Positions 1-7,714 of a stretch of DNA of 64,000 nucleotides are shown here, piece after piece (position 1 is the first letter of the stretch; every line of letters begins with the position of its first letter). The DNA is taken from contig CALMNL010000011.1 of the NCBI GenBank assembly GCA_937868765.1, positions 124,001 to 188,000 on the forward strand. Reading direction: 5' to 3'. Under the pieces are notes generated by a model, which searched no databases, was not told where the DNA came from, and saw only the letters and a program-made list of their open reading frames with translations. This DNA comes from an uncultured Desulfatitalea sp. (GTDB taxonomy: Bacteria; Desulfobacterota; Desulfobacteria; Desulfobacterales; Desulfosarcinaceae). The translations under genes and the position numbers were made by a program.

Positions 1-26
1 GAAAGCGTTCCAGCGCGGCCGTGGAT

Positions 27-42
27 CAGGGCAATGGCCCTG
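27..42 (-). terminator. Hairpin just past the chalcone-isomerase-like gene
   Basis: CAGGGC and GCCCTG form a perfect 6-bp stem around a 4-nt loop, directly after the stop codon of the minus-strand gene ending at 43. There is no clear U tract on the minus strand, so a role in termination or 3' end protection is only inferred. Confidence 0.35.
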
Positions 43-645
43 TTATTTCGCGGCGTGCTCGCCCAGCAGCGCTTGGGCCAGTTTTTTGAGGGCGTCTTCG
101 CTGCGCTCGCCCAGCCAGATGCCGAACAAGGCTTTTTTGAGCGGCATGCCCGGGATGGTGACGGTCGACTCCTTGGCGCCGTTCTTGAAGACCTGCACTC
201 CGACCTCCTTGGTATAGACGATCTCGAACAGATCTCCCTCTTTGATCTTGTCCGAGAAGGCGTTCAGAAAAAGATCGATCTCTTTCTGGATGGGGGCCGT
301 ATTGCCTTTGGTGGATTCGGCGAAGCCGGTAAGGGTGGCCTCCTTGAAGCGTTCCGCGGTGAGCAGCGATGAGACGATCTGGATGCGCAGCATCATGGTT
401 TCGTCCGCATCGACGATCTGCTGGGCATCGGCGCTCTTGTTCTTCAGGTAGAGACCGGCCACGTAGAGGTCCTTTTTGATGAGCCCGGCTATTTTTTTGA
501 CCCGGACGCCTGCGCCGTTGAGCACCAGGGTCTCATCACCAACCGTGAGCGAATCGGGCAGATCCACGCCTTTGATCGTGAGTGCATGGGAGAAAGTAAC
601 GGTCGCCAACACCATCAAGAGACCCAGGGTGACAGCCTTCAACAT
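43..645 (-). CDS. Secreted chalcone-isomerase-like (CHI-like) domain protein
   Basis: The 200-residue product starts with a signal peptide (MLKAVTLGLLMVLATVTFSHA), so it should act in the periplasm. The remainder matches the bacterial chalcone-isomerase-like fold: an early LPDSLTVG segment, GAGVRVKKIAGLIKKDLYVAGLYL, and a late IPGMPLKKALFGIWLG. Plant chalcone isomerase acts on flavonoids, but bacterial members of this family generally have unknown roles and may bind fatty acids. The start at 645 is preferred over an ATG at 660 because the longer form would place the AGGAGGT ribosome-binding site inside the coding sequence. The gene stands alone, and a possible promoter lies about 150 bp upstream. 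Family assignment is fairly firm; function is unknown. Confidence 0.8.
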   Translation of the reverse strand: MLKAVTLGLLMVLATVTFSHALTIKGVDLPDSLTVGDETLVLNGAGVRVKKIAGLIKKDLYVAGLYLKNKSADAQQIVDADETMMLRIQIVSSLLTAERFKEATLTGFAESTKGNTAPIQKEIDLFLNAFSDKIKEGDLFEIVYTKEVGVQVFKNGAKESTVTIPGMPLKKALFGIWLGERSEDALKKLAQALLGEHAAK

Positions 646-805
646 TGCATACCTCCTCATTGTTTTCCGGAATCACGGCATGGCGGGATGCATTGCCATG
701 ACGCTTCCCGACGTTATTCCAACGGAATACGGCGGGGGTTATTTTTTTGCCGGGAATGTAAGCCTAACGGAAAAACAAACTCGATAAGTGTAAACTGCTG
801 TAACG

Positions 806-834
806 TTTTTAGGCGTGACGATTTCAATTGTCAA
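806..834 (-). promoter_or_regulatory. Candidate sigma-70 promoter for the CHI-like gene
   Basis: Read on the minus strand, a perfect TTGACA (834 to 829) is followed after 17 nt by TAAAAA (811 to 806), which is 4/6 to TATAAT. It would leave a leader of about 150 nt before the start at 645. Confidence 0.4.
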
Positions 835-848
835 ACGCTTTTTGGGTT

Positions 849-878
849 TCACAGGGCTCCTGGCTGAACACCCTGTGA
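849..878. repeat. 8-bp inverted repeat downstream of the MFS gene
   Basis: TCACAGGG and CCCTGTGA are perfect inverted arms separated by 14 nt, between the stop of the MFS gene (905) and the candidate promoter at 806-834. It could be a weak terminator without a U tract or a protein-binding site. The rest of the 646-904 gap shows only AT-rich sequence and a short TATTCC/GGAATA palindrome near 712-727. Confidence 0.35.
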
Positions 879-904
879 CGCTTCACCGAAAATTGCTGAG
901 GGTT

Positions 905-2083
905 TCATCGCATGGACTTCAAGGCCTCCGGCCAGCGACGGGTAATCCAGTAAAGCGCGCCGAGCATCAGCAAGCCACTGCCCGAAGCGAGCAGGCCGAT
1001 GACCCGGATGCGACTGTGCCAGTCCAGGGAGATGACCGCCATGGCCCCGGCGCCGGCGACAAAGTAGAGGAAGATCATGAAAGAGGAGGCCGTGCCCACG
1101 TCGTGGGTCACTTGCTCGAGGACCAGGTTGTTGCTCAACGGCCGGGTCAGGCCGAGGCAGTAAGTGACCAGGAACATGGAGGCCGCAAAGAACAGGGGGC
1201 CTCTAGGGCCGATGAGCCAGATGCCAAGGCCGCCGCCGGCAAGTCCGGCAAAGCCTGCCATCAGCAGGGGCCAGCCCGGCCGGTGGCGGGTCAATCGGCT
1301 GCAGGTGAAGGCGCCGAGCATCATGGCCAGCGCATTGCCGCCGAAATAAAAGCCGAAGCGCTGGGCATCCACCTGAAAATCGGAGATGTAGATGGCAGGG
1401 GAGCTGGCGATAAAGGCGAAGATGGGGGTCATGACCAGCGCCATCAGGAAGTTTAGGGTGATGAACCGCAAATTTCGGATCAACCCCAAATACCGGCCCA
1501 TGATCTGGCCGATGCCGGCCGGGACTTTGATCTGCAGGGGTTCGGGCATCCGCAGGACGCCGACCCAGGCCAGCACCGCCCAGGCGGCCTGGCTGAAGAA
1601 GATCCAGCGCCAACCCAGCCATTGGAGCACCCATCCGCCCAGTACCGGCGCCAGCATGGGGGCCAGGGCCACGACGACCCCCAGGTGGGCCAGCAGCTGC
1701 TGCCGCTCCCGGGCGAGAAAAAGGTCCTTGGCGATGGCCATGCAAAGGGCCGAACCCGAAGCGGCGCCCAGGGCCTGGAGGATGCGAAAGGAGATCAGGT
1801 GCCCGACCCCCTGGGAAAAGCCGCACAAGAGGCTGCCCAGGATATAGACTGCAATGCCGATCAAAAGCAGCGGCCGGCGGCCATGGCTGTCCGACACCGG
1901 GCCGTAGACCAGCAGCGAGACACTGAAGCAGACGAAGAAAAGGACCAGGGTCAGGTTGATGGTGGCCAGCTCCACGCCCCAGGCGCTCTGGAGCCTCGGC
2001 AGGGCCGGCAGGTACATATCCGTGGATATGGGGGGAAAGGCGGCTAACAGGGAGAGCAGCAGCAAGGTGCGTAGATAAGGCAT
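905..2083 (-). CDS. MFS multidrug transporter, Bcr/CflA family
   Basis: This 392-residue, about 12-helix membrane protein belongs to the drug:proton antiporter branch of the major facilitator superfamily. Visible hallmarks are the N-terminal helix followed by STDMYLPALP, the helix 2-3 loop motif GPVSDSHGRRPLLLIG (motif A), and RILQALGAASGSALCMAIAKDLF, typical of Bcr/CflA proteins. Family members export drugs such as bicyclomycin or small metabolites including amino acids and peptides; the substrate here cannot be read from sequence. It is a single gene on the minus strand, divergent from the SDR gene starting at 2289. Length is normal for the family. Confidence 0.88.
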   Translation of the reverse strand: MPYLRTLLLLSLLAAFPPISTDMYLPALPRLQSAWGVELATINLTLVLFFVCFSVSLLVYGPVSDSHGRRPLLLIGIAVYILGSLLCGFSQGVGHLISFRILQALGAASGSALCMAIAKDLFLARERQQLLAHLGVVVALAPMLAPVLGGWVLQWLGWRWIFFSQAAWAVLAWVGVLRMPEPLQIKVPAGIGQIMGRYLGLIRNLRFITLNFLMALVMTPIFAFIASSPAIYISDFQVDAQRFGFYFGGNALAMMLGAFTCSRLTRHRPGWPLLMAGFAGLAGGGLGIWLIGPRGPLFFAASMFLVTYCLGLTRPLSNNLVLEQVTHDVGTASSFMIFLYFVAGAGAMAVISLDWHSRIRVIGLLASGSGLLMLGALYWITRRWPEALKSMR

Positions 2084-2288
2084 CGCCGGAATCCAGGGTC
2101 GGTGTTGGCGTTAAAGCGCTCTTCATATGCCATTTGAAGCCGGCCCACAAGACGGTTGGCAACATGTCCCAGGCGGTTGCCGGTGTTTTGCGGGGCCATT
2201 CGATGACAGGTGCTTTATAAATTCCTCAGAACTGGGTATGGTGACATCTGGACGGGATGACTCCACCACCGGGAAAGGAGAGACTTTC

Positions 2289-3035
2289 ATGCTCAAAGAC
2301 AAGATTGCCTGGATTACAGGCGCGGGCAGCGGCATCGGGCTGGCGGCCGCCCAGGCGCTGGCCGCGGCCGGTGCAACTGCAGTGATGTCGGGCCGCCGTG
2401 CGGAGATCTTGACATCAGCCGCACGCAAGATCCGTGAAGCCGGCGGCAAGGTTGAAATCGAAGCGTTGGATGTGAGCGATGCCCAGGCCGTCCTGGATGC
2501 GGCCGAGCGCATCGTCCGGCGTCATGGCACCATCGACATCCTGGTCAACAGCGCCGGCACGAACAGCACGCGGCGGTTCTGGAGCGATGCCGGCATCGAT
2601 GACTGGAACAAGGTCATCCGGGTCAATCTCGACGGGATCTATTACTGCACCAAGGCCGTGCTGCCACATATGCGCAAACACAAGGGCGGTCTCGTCATCA
2701 ATATCTCCTCGTGGGCGGGCAAGTATCTTTCGGGCATCGTCGGTCCGGCCTACACCGCCAGCAAGCACGCGGTGGTGGCATTGACCGCCGAGCTGAACAT
2801 GGAGGAGTGCGGCCACGGCATCCGCGCGTGCGTCATTTGCCCGGCCGAAGTGGATACGCCCATCATGGACACCCGCCCGCAGCCGCCGTCGGCCCAGGCA
2901 CGGGCGAAGATGCTGCGGCCCGAGGACCTGGGGCGGACGATTCTCTGGGTGGCCGAGCAGCCGGCCCATGTATGCGTCAATGAGATCACCATCAGCCCCA
3001 CCTGGAACAGGTTTTATCTGGGTACCGACGATTGA
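2289..3035 (+). CDS. SDR-family NAD(P)-dependent oxidoreductase
   Basis: The 248-residue classical short-chain dehydrogenase/reductase shows the Rossmann motif TGAGSGIG near residue 10, NSAG near 88, a catalytic Ser in INISSW and the YxxxK pair in YTASKHA. It should interconvert an alcohol and a ketone using NAD(P). The start at 2289 has AAGGAG 8-9 nt upstream; an in-frame upstream start at 2127 lacks such a site and family similarity. It heads a plus-strand run with an NTF2-like protein, a nitronate-monooxygenase-like flavoprotein and a permease, suggesting a small catabolic unit. The substrate is unknown. The C-terminus (WNRFYLGTDD) is not diagnostic. Confidence 0.88.
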   Translation: MLKDKIAWITGAGSGIGLAAAQALAAAGATAVMSGRRAEILTSAARKIREAGGKVEIEALDVSDAQAVLDAAERIVRRHGTIDILVNSAGTNSTRRFWSDAGIDDWNKVIRVNLDGIYYCTKAVLPHMRKHKGGLVINISSWAGKYLSGIVGPAYTASKHAVVALTAELNMEECGHGIRACVICPAEVDTPIMDTRPQPPSAQARAKMLRPEDLGRTILWVAEQPAHVCVNEITISPTWNRFYLGTDD

Positions 3036-3079
3036 GCGCTGCCCGTTTCGTCATGACGCGAACCATCAAGGAGCCCGAG

Positions 3080-3475
3080 ATGATCGAGAACACCCTGAAG
3101 ACATGGCACCGCCTGGTGGCAACCAGAGACGCGGCCGGCCTGGATGCCATCCTGGCCGACGAGGTGGTCTTCCATTCACCCATCGTGCACACCCCCCAGG
3201 CGGGCAAGCCGATCACCACGCTGTACCTCACCGCCGCGCTCCACGTGCTCAATAACGAGACCTTCCGCTATGTGCGCGAGGTGGTCTCAGGCCACCAGGC
3301 CGTGCTGGAGTTCATGACCGAAATCGACGGCATCACGATCAACGGGGTGGATATGATCACCTGGGGGGCCGACGGCCGGATCACCGATTTCAAGGTGATG
3401 GTCCGGCCGCTCAAGGCCATCACCCTCATCCACCGCATGATGGGCGAGATGCTCCAATCCATGCAAAAAAGCTGA
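3080..3475 (+). CDS. SnoaL/NTF2-like domain protein
   Basis: This 131-residue protein fits the alpha+beta cone fold of the SnoaL/NTF2 superfamily: an N-terminal helix (TLKTWHRLVATRDAAGLDAI), then LADEVVFHSP and strands ending in DGRITDFKVMVRPLKA. Members act as small enzymes (isomerases, cyclases, hydratases) or ligand-binding proteins. The start at 3080 is chosen because AAGGAG lies 6 nt upstream; a TTG at 3032 would overlap the previous stop. The neighbours on both sides are redox enzymes, so a role on the same small molecule is likely, but no catalytic residue pattern could be assigned. Confidence 0.75.
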   Translation: MIENTLKTWHRLVATRDAAGLDAILADEVVFHSPIVHTPQAGKPITTLYLTAALHVLNNETFRYVREVVSGHQAVLEFMTEIDGITINGVDMITWGADGRITDFKVMVRPLKAITLIHRMMGEMLQSMQKS

Positions 3476-3516
3476 ACGATGCCAAAGCCACCCTATCCCT
3501 GCAGGAGGTGTTTGCC

Positions 3517-4410
3517 ATGAAATCGCTGTTGGATCTGCTAGGCTGCAAGTATCCGATCATCCAGGGCCCCATCGGGGAGTTGAACGATCCGAAGATGGTG
3601 GCCGCGGTGTCCGACGCCGGCGGCTTCGGCATGTTGGCCCTGGGCTTCATCACGGACATCGATAAAATCAAGCGGATGGTGGCCGAGGTGCGGGCGCTCA
3701 CCGACAAGCCCTTCGGCGCCAATCTGATGATCGCCATGAATCCGAACAACGAGGCGATCCTGGAAATTCTGGCCGCGGCCGGCGTGCGGACGGTGACCAC
3801 TTCCGCCGGCGCGCCCAAGAAGATCTACCCCCGGATCAAGGCCCTGGGGCTCAACGGGCTGCACGTGGCCCTGGCCGCTCCGCTGGCCGTCAAGGCGGTC
3901 GAGGCCGGTGCCGACGGGGTGGTGGTTTCGGGTACGGAATCGGGGGGGCTGCGCACCACGGGGCCCGAGTCCACCAACATGATCCTGATTCCGCTGGTGT
4001 GCGACCAGGTGCAGGTGCCGGTGGTGGCCGCCGGTGGCATCGCCGACCGCCGGGGTTACCGGGCGGCGCTGGCCCTGGGTGCCCAGGGGGTGCAGATCGG
4101 CACGGCCTTTCTGGCTGCGGAAGAGAGCCCGGCCTCGCTTGCCTGGAAAGAGGCGATCGTCGCCTGCGCCGATGCCGGCACCACCTTGCTGCCCGTGGGC
4201 AGCATGGCCATGCGGACCATCATCAACGCCAAGCTCGGCGAGCTCATGGCGCGGGGCGAAGCGCTGGGCAAGGCCTACAACCTGGCCGATGCCGGCCAGG
4301 CCTGGCGCAGCGGCGACTTCGATCTGTTTCCGGCCGGCGCCGGCCAGGTCAGCGCGCTGATCCGGCAGATCCGTCCGGTCAGAGAGATCATCGCCGAGAT
4401 GGTGGCTTGA
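3517..4410 (+). CDS. Nitronate monooxygenase-like (NPD family) flavoprotein
   Basis: The 297-residue TIM-barrel protein carries the NPD/2-nitropropane dioxygenase signatures: YPIIQGPI at the N-terminus, GGFGMLALG, the FMN-binding PVVAAGGIADRRG and GAQGVQIGTAFLAAEES. Family members oxidise alkyl nitronates; relatives include the enoyl-ACP reductase FabK. In typical members the segment EAGGH supplies the active-site His; here it reads ESGGL with Leu145, so classic nitronate monooxygenase activity is doubtful. The start at 3517 has GGAGG 8 nt upstream, and the GTG at 3508 would overlap that site. The gene is embedded between the NTF2-like protein and the permease. Confidence 0.82.
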   Translation: MKSLLDLLGCKYPIIQGPIGELNDPKMVAAVSDAGGFGMLALGFITDIDKIKRMVAEVRALTDKPFGANLMIAMNPNNEAILEILAAAGVRTVTTSAGAPKKIYPRIKALGLNGLHVALAAPLAVKAVEAGADGVVVSGTESGGLRTTGPESTNMILIPLVCDQVQVPVVAAGGIADRRGYRAALALGAQGVQIGTAFLAAEESPASLAWKEAIVACADAGTTLLPVGSMAMRTIINAKLGELMARGEALGKAYNLADAGQAWRSGDFDLFPAGAGQVSALIRQIRPVREIIAEMVA

Positions 4411-4440
4411 GCCGGCATCCAAGGCGAGAGGAAATCTGCC

Positions 4441-6786
4441 GTGTCGTTCACTGTTATAATGCTGCTGGCAATCGTCGCGGGCGCCCTGGTCCTGTTCATC
4501 GGCGGCTGGCTGCGCGTGGATCTGGTCGGGCTGCTGGTGCTTTCGGCCCTGGCGTTGACCGGTCTGGTCAATACCCAGGAAGCCCTGGCGGGTTTCAGCA
4601 GCCCGGCGGTGGTCACCGTGTGGGCCATGTTCATTCTTTCCGCAGGACTGAGCGCCACCGGCATCGCCCAACGGCTCGGCGAGCCGTTGCGGCGGTTCGC
4701 CAAGGGCGGGGAAGTCACGCTCATGGTGGCCATCATGGTGGCGGCCAGCCTGCTGTCGGCGCTCATCAACACGGTGACGGTGGCCGCCATCCTGCTGCCG
4801 GCGACCATGGAGCTGGCCCGCAGCAGCGGCCGTTCACCGGCGCGCTTGCTCCTGCCGCTGGCCCTGGGCAGCATTCTGGGCGGGCCTTTCACCGGCATTT
4901 CGACCCCGCCGAACATTCTGATTTCGGATGCATTGCGTGCCGCCGGCCTGAAACCGTTCGGGCTTTTCGAATTCACGCCGATCACCGGGGCCACCGTGAT
5001 TGCCGGCATTCTCTTCATGGCCCTCGGCGGGCGTCGCCTGCTGCCCCAGCGGGTGACCGGCGTGAGCGCCAACAGCCATGTGCAGATCGAGAAGACCTAC
5101 CAGCTCGATACGCACATCTTCACGATCCGGATCGGGTCCGGTTCGCCGCTCACCGGTCGCACGCTGGCCGAGAGCCGATTGGGGTCCGCCCTTTACCTGA
5201 CCGTGGTGGCGCTGCAAAGAGAGGGCGTGCTCAAGCTCGCCCCCGGTCCGGAGGAGCGCCTGGCGGCCGGTGATACCCTCATCGTTCACGGGCAGCCCGA
5301 CCACCTCCAGCGCTTTCACGGGCGCCAGCATCTGCAGGTCGAGTCGGCCGAACGTCTCTCCGAGCTGCTTTCAGACCGTTTCTGCGTGGCCGAAGGGCGG
5401 ATCCCCGAGGGTTCCCCCCTGATCGGCGCCACCTTGAGCCAGAGCGGATTGCGGCGGCAGCACCGGGTGCACGTGCTGGCCATGCATGGATCCGACGCCG
5501 TTGAAGTGAAAGAGCTGCGCCGGCGACCGCTGGCCGCTGGTGACCATCTGTTGATGCAGGCCGAATGTTCCCGGCTGGAGGCGTTGGCCGATATGGGGTT
5601 GATGTCCGAACTGCAGTTCCTGTCGGAACACACCCTCGGCCCCAGCTTCGGCCGGCGCATGCAATTGCTCCCTGTGCGCGTTCCCGCCGGATCGGTACTC
5701 GCCGACCGCAACCTGGTGGAAAGCCGTCTGGGAAATGCCTTCGGCCTCACCGTCATCGCCATCGCGCGCGGCTCGGAGGTGCTTCCCATGCCGCCACCCG
5801 AGGAGACCGTGCAGGCCGGTGACCTGCTGGTGCTGGAGGGGGCGCCGGACGATCTGGAGGTTCTCCAGGGCCTTCAGGATCTGAAGATTTCGACCCAACC
5901 CGCCAGTCTCACCGCCGAACTGGAGTCGCAACAGATCGGCATCACCGAAGTGCTGCTTTCGCCGCGCACGGCCCTGGCCGGCCGCACCCTTGCCGACCTG
6001 CTGTTCCGCGAGCATTACGGCCTCAACGTCCTGGCCATCTGGCGCAAAGGCCGCGCCCATCGCACCGGCCTTCAGGACATGCCCCTGCAGTTCGGCGATG
6101 CCCTGCTGGTGTACGGCCAGCGCCGCAGCCTGGAGGCGGTGGCCCGCGATCCGGATTTCATCGTGCTCGATCAGGCCGCCGTCCGGGCCCCGAGCCTGGA
6201 AAAAGCCCACATGGCCGGCGCCATCATGCTGGCTGTGCTGGCCAGCGCCATTTTGGGGCTGGTGCCCATCGCCATTGCCGCGCTCACCGGTGCGGCGCTG
6301 ATGGTGCTCACCCGCTGCCTGAGCATGGAGGAGGCCTACCGCGCCATCGAATGGAAGGTGGTCTTTCTCATCGCCGGCATGTTGCCCCTGGGCGCCGCCA
6401 TCCAAAACACCGGCACCGCCCAGATGGGGGCCGAGGCGCTGGTAGCCGCGGTGGGCAGTTGGGGCCCGCGCTGGGTGGTGGCCGCCCTTTTTCTCGTGAC
6501 GGTGTTGAGCACCCAGGTGGTGCCCACTGCGGCCCTGGTGGTGCTGATGGCGCCGGTGGCCTTGAACACGGCCCACATCCTGCACATCTCGCCCCACCTG
6601 CTGATGATGACGGTGGCCATCGCGGCTTCGGCCAGTTTCGCCAGCCCGCTGTCCCATCCGGCCAATCTGCTCGTGATGGGGCCCGGTGGGTATCGCTTCA
6701 CGGATTATCTCAAGGTGGGCGTGCCCCTGACGATCATCGCTTTGCTCGTCGCGGTGGGGCTGCTGCCGATCTTATTTCCCCCCTAA
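4441..6786 (+). CDS. SLC13-family permease with four RCK_C (TrkA-C) domains
   Basis: The 781-residue inner-membrane transporter has an N-terminal membrane half (to about residue 205, including NTVTVAAILLPATMELAR and STPPNILISDAL) and a C-terminal half (from about residue 590, including HPANLLVMGPGGYRF). These are characteristic of the divalent-anion:Na+ symporter/arsenite permease fold. Four RCK_C-type repeats lie between them, at about 217-300, 312-385, 400-480 and 490-575, each containing a variant of L-x(2)-R-L-x-V-x-A-x-R-G and AGDxLLV. Such proteins are annotated as sulfate, dicarboxylate or potassium-responsive permeases; the ligand of the RCK_C domains and the substrate are unknown. 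It starts at GTG 4441 with GAGAGG upstream. Two repeats are more usual, so four is at the high end. Confidence 0.85.
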   Translation: MSFTVIMLLAIVAGALVLFIGGWLRVDLVGLLVLSALALTGLVNTQEALAGFSSPAVVTVWAMFILSAGLSATGIAQRLGEPLRRFAKGGEVTLMVAIMVAASLLSALINTVTVAAILLPATMELARSSGRSPARLLLPLALGSILGGPFTGISTPPNILISDALRAAGLKPFGLFEFTPITGATVIAGILFMALGGRRLLPQRVTGVSANSHVQIEKTYQLDTHIFTIRIGSGSPLTGRTLAESRLGSALYLTVVALQREGVLKLAPGPEERLAAGDTLIVHGQPDHLQRFHGRQHLQVESAERLSELLSDRFCVAEGRIPEGSPLIGATLSQSGLRRQHRVHVLAMHGSDAVEVKELRRRPLAAGDHLLMQAECSRLEALADMGLMSELQFLSEHTLGPSFGRRMQLLPVRVPAGSVLADRNLVESRLGNAFGLTVIAIARGSEVLPMPPPEETVQAGDLLVLEGAPDDLEVLQGLQDLKISTQPASLTAELESQQIGITEVLLSPRTALAGRTLADLLFREHYGLNVLAIWRKGRAHRTGLQDMPLQFGDALLVYGQRRSLEAVARDPDFIVLDQAAVRAPSLEKAHMAGAIMLAVLASAILGLVPIAIAALTGAALMVLTRCLSMEEAYRAIEWKVVFLIAGMLPLGAAIQNTGTAQMGAEALVAAVGSWGPRWVVAALFLVTVLSTQVVPTAALVVLMAPVALNTAHILHISPHLLMMTVAIAASASFASPLSHPANLLVMGPGGYRFTDYLKVGVPLTIIALLVAVGLLPILFPP

Positions 6787-6816
6787 ACATTTTCTGATTG
6801 GAGACACCGCCACCTC

Positions 6817-7488
6817 ATGACCCCAATACCGGCCGCCACCGTGATCGTCCTGCGCCCGAGCCAGGATCTCCCTGAAATACTGCTGCTCCACCGTCATCCC
6901 GATCTTACGGTGCAGGGGAACGTATGGGTGTTCCCCGGCGGCCGCCTGGAACCCGACGATGGCCCGTCGGACGGAACGCTGCGCGCCATGCGTGCCTGCG
7001 CGGTGCGCGAAGCGCACGAAGAGGCCGGCCTGCGGCTGATGCCCGAAGAACTGCAGCCCATGTCCCGCTGGATCACGCCCGAAGCGCTGCCCAAACGATT
7101 CGATACCTGGTTCTTCATCGCGGTCACCGACCCGTCGACGCCGGTGTGCATCGACCAACGGGAGATCGTCGACTACCGCTGGTATACCGCCCGGGCGGCC
7201 CTGGAAGCGCATCATGCCGGGCGGATCGTCGTTTCGCCCCCCGGCTTCGTGCTGCTGTCGCAGCTGGCCGAAATGGGTTCCCTGGGGCGGATTCGCGCCA
7301 GGGTCGGGGCGGCGCCGCCCCCCTGCTACCGGCCGCGTCTTTTCCATCTGCCGGATGGCGCCTGCATCGTATACGACCAAGATGCCGCTTACGAAAGCGG
7401 CGACTTGATCGCATCCGGTATCCGTGACCGCCTCTGGATGTGCGCCGACGGCTGGCGCTATGAAACGGGCCCCGAAGCACGATGGTAA
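6817..7488 (+). CDS. Nudix hydrolase, long-box (NUDT19-like) type
   Basis: The 223-residue protein contains a Nudix box with an insertion: FPGGRLEPDD, about 13 residues, then the catalytic core REAHEEAGL near residue 68. The insertion between GG and REAHEEAG is seen in the NUDT19/CoA-diphosphatase-like branch. The reaction is hydrolysis of a nucleoside diphosphate linked to a moiety X, plausibly CoA or an acyl-CoA given the fatty-acid-type genes nearby, but that is inference. It follows the permease by 30 nt and probably ends this operon. The 226-nt gap after it shows no gene. Confidence 0.8.
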   Translation: MTPIPAATVIVLRPSQDLPEILLLHRHPDLTVQGNVWVFPGGRLEPDDGPSDGTLRAMRACAVREAHEEAGLRLMPEELQPMSRWITPEALPKRFDTWFFIAVTDPSTPVCIDQREIVDYRWYTARAALEAHHAGRIVVSPPGFVLLSQLAEMGSLGRIRARVGAAPPPCYRPRLFHLPDGACIVYDQDAAYESGDLIASGIRDRLWMCADGWRYETGPEARW

Positions 7489-7714
7489 AGCGCTCTGCCC
7501 CCACCGACCGTGCACCCCATGCCCTGTGGGACAACCCGGGTCAAGCTTTGCGCTATACAGCCCCGTGATGATTTGTTACATAATTTTCGTCTGTCGATGT
7601 TTGGGCTGGACCACCTCCCAATCAACCAACAGACCGATCGAGGGCCATAACACCTTCCATCCGAAGGTTTGATTGGAGGCCAGTTACACCCGGGCCTCCG
7701 GAAGCAACGCGCGC

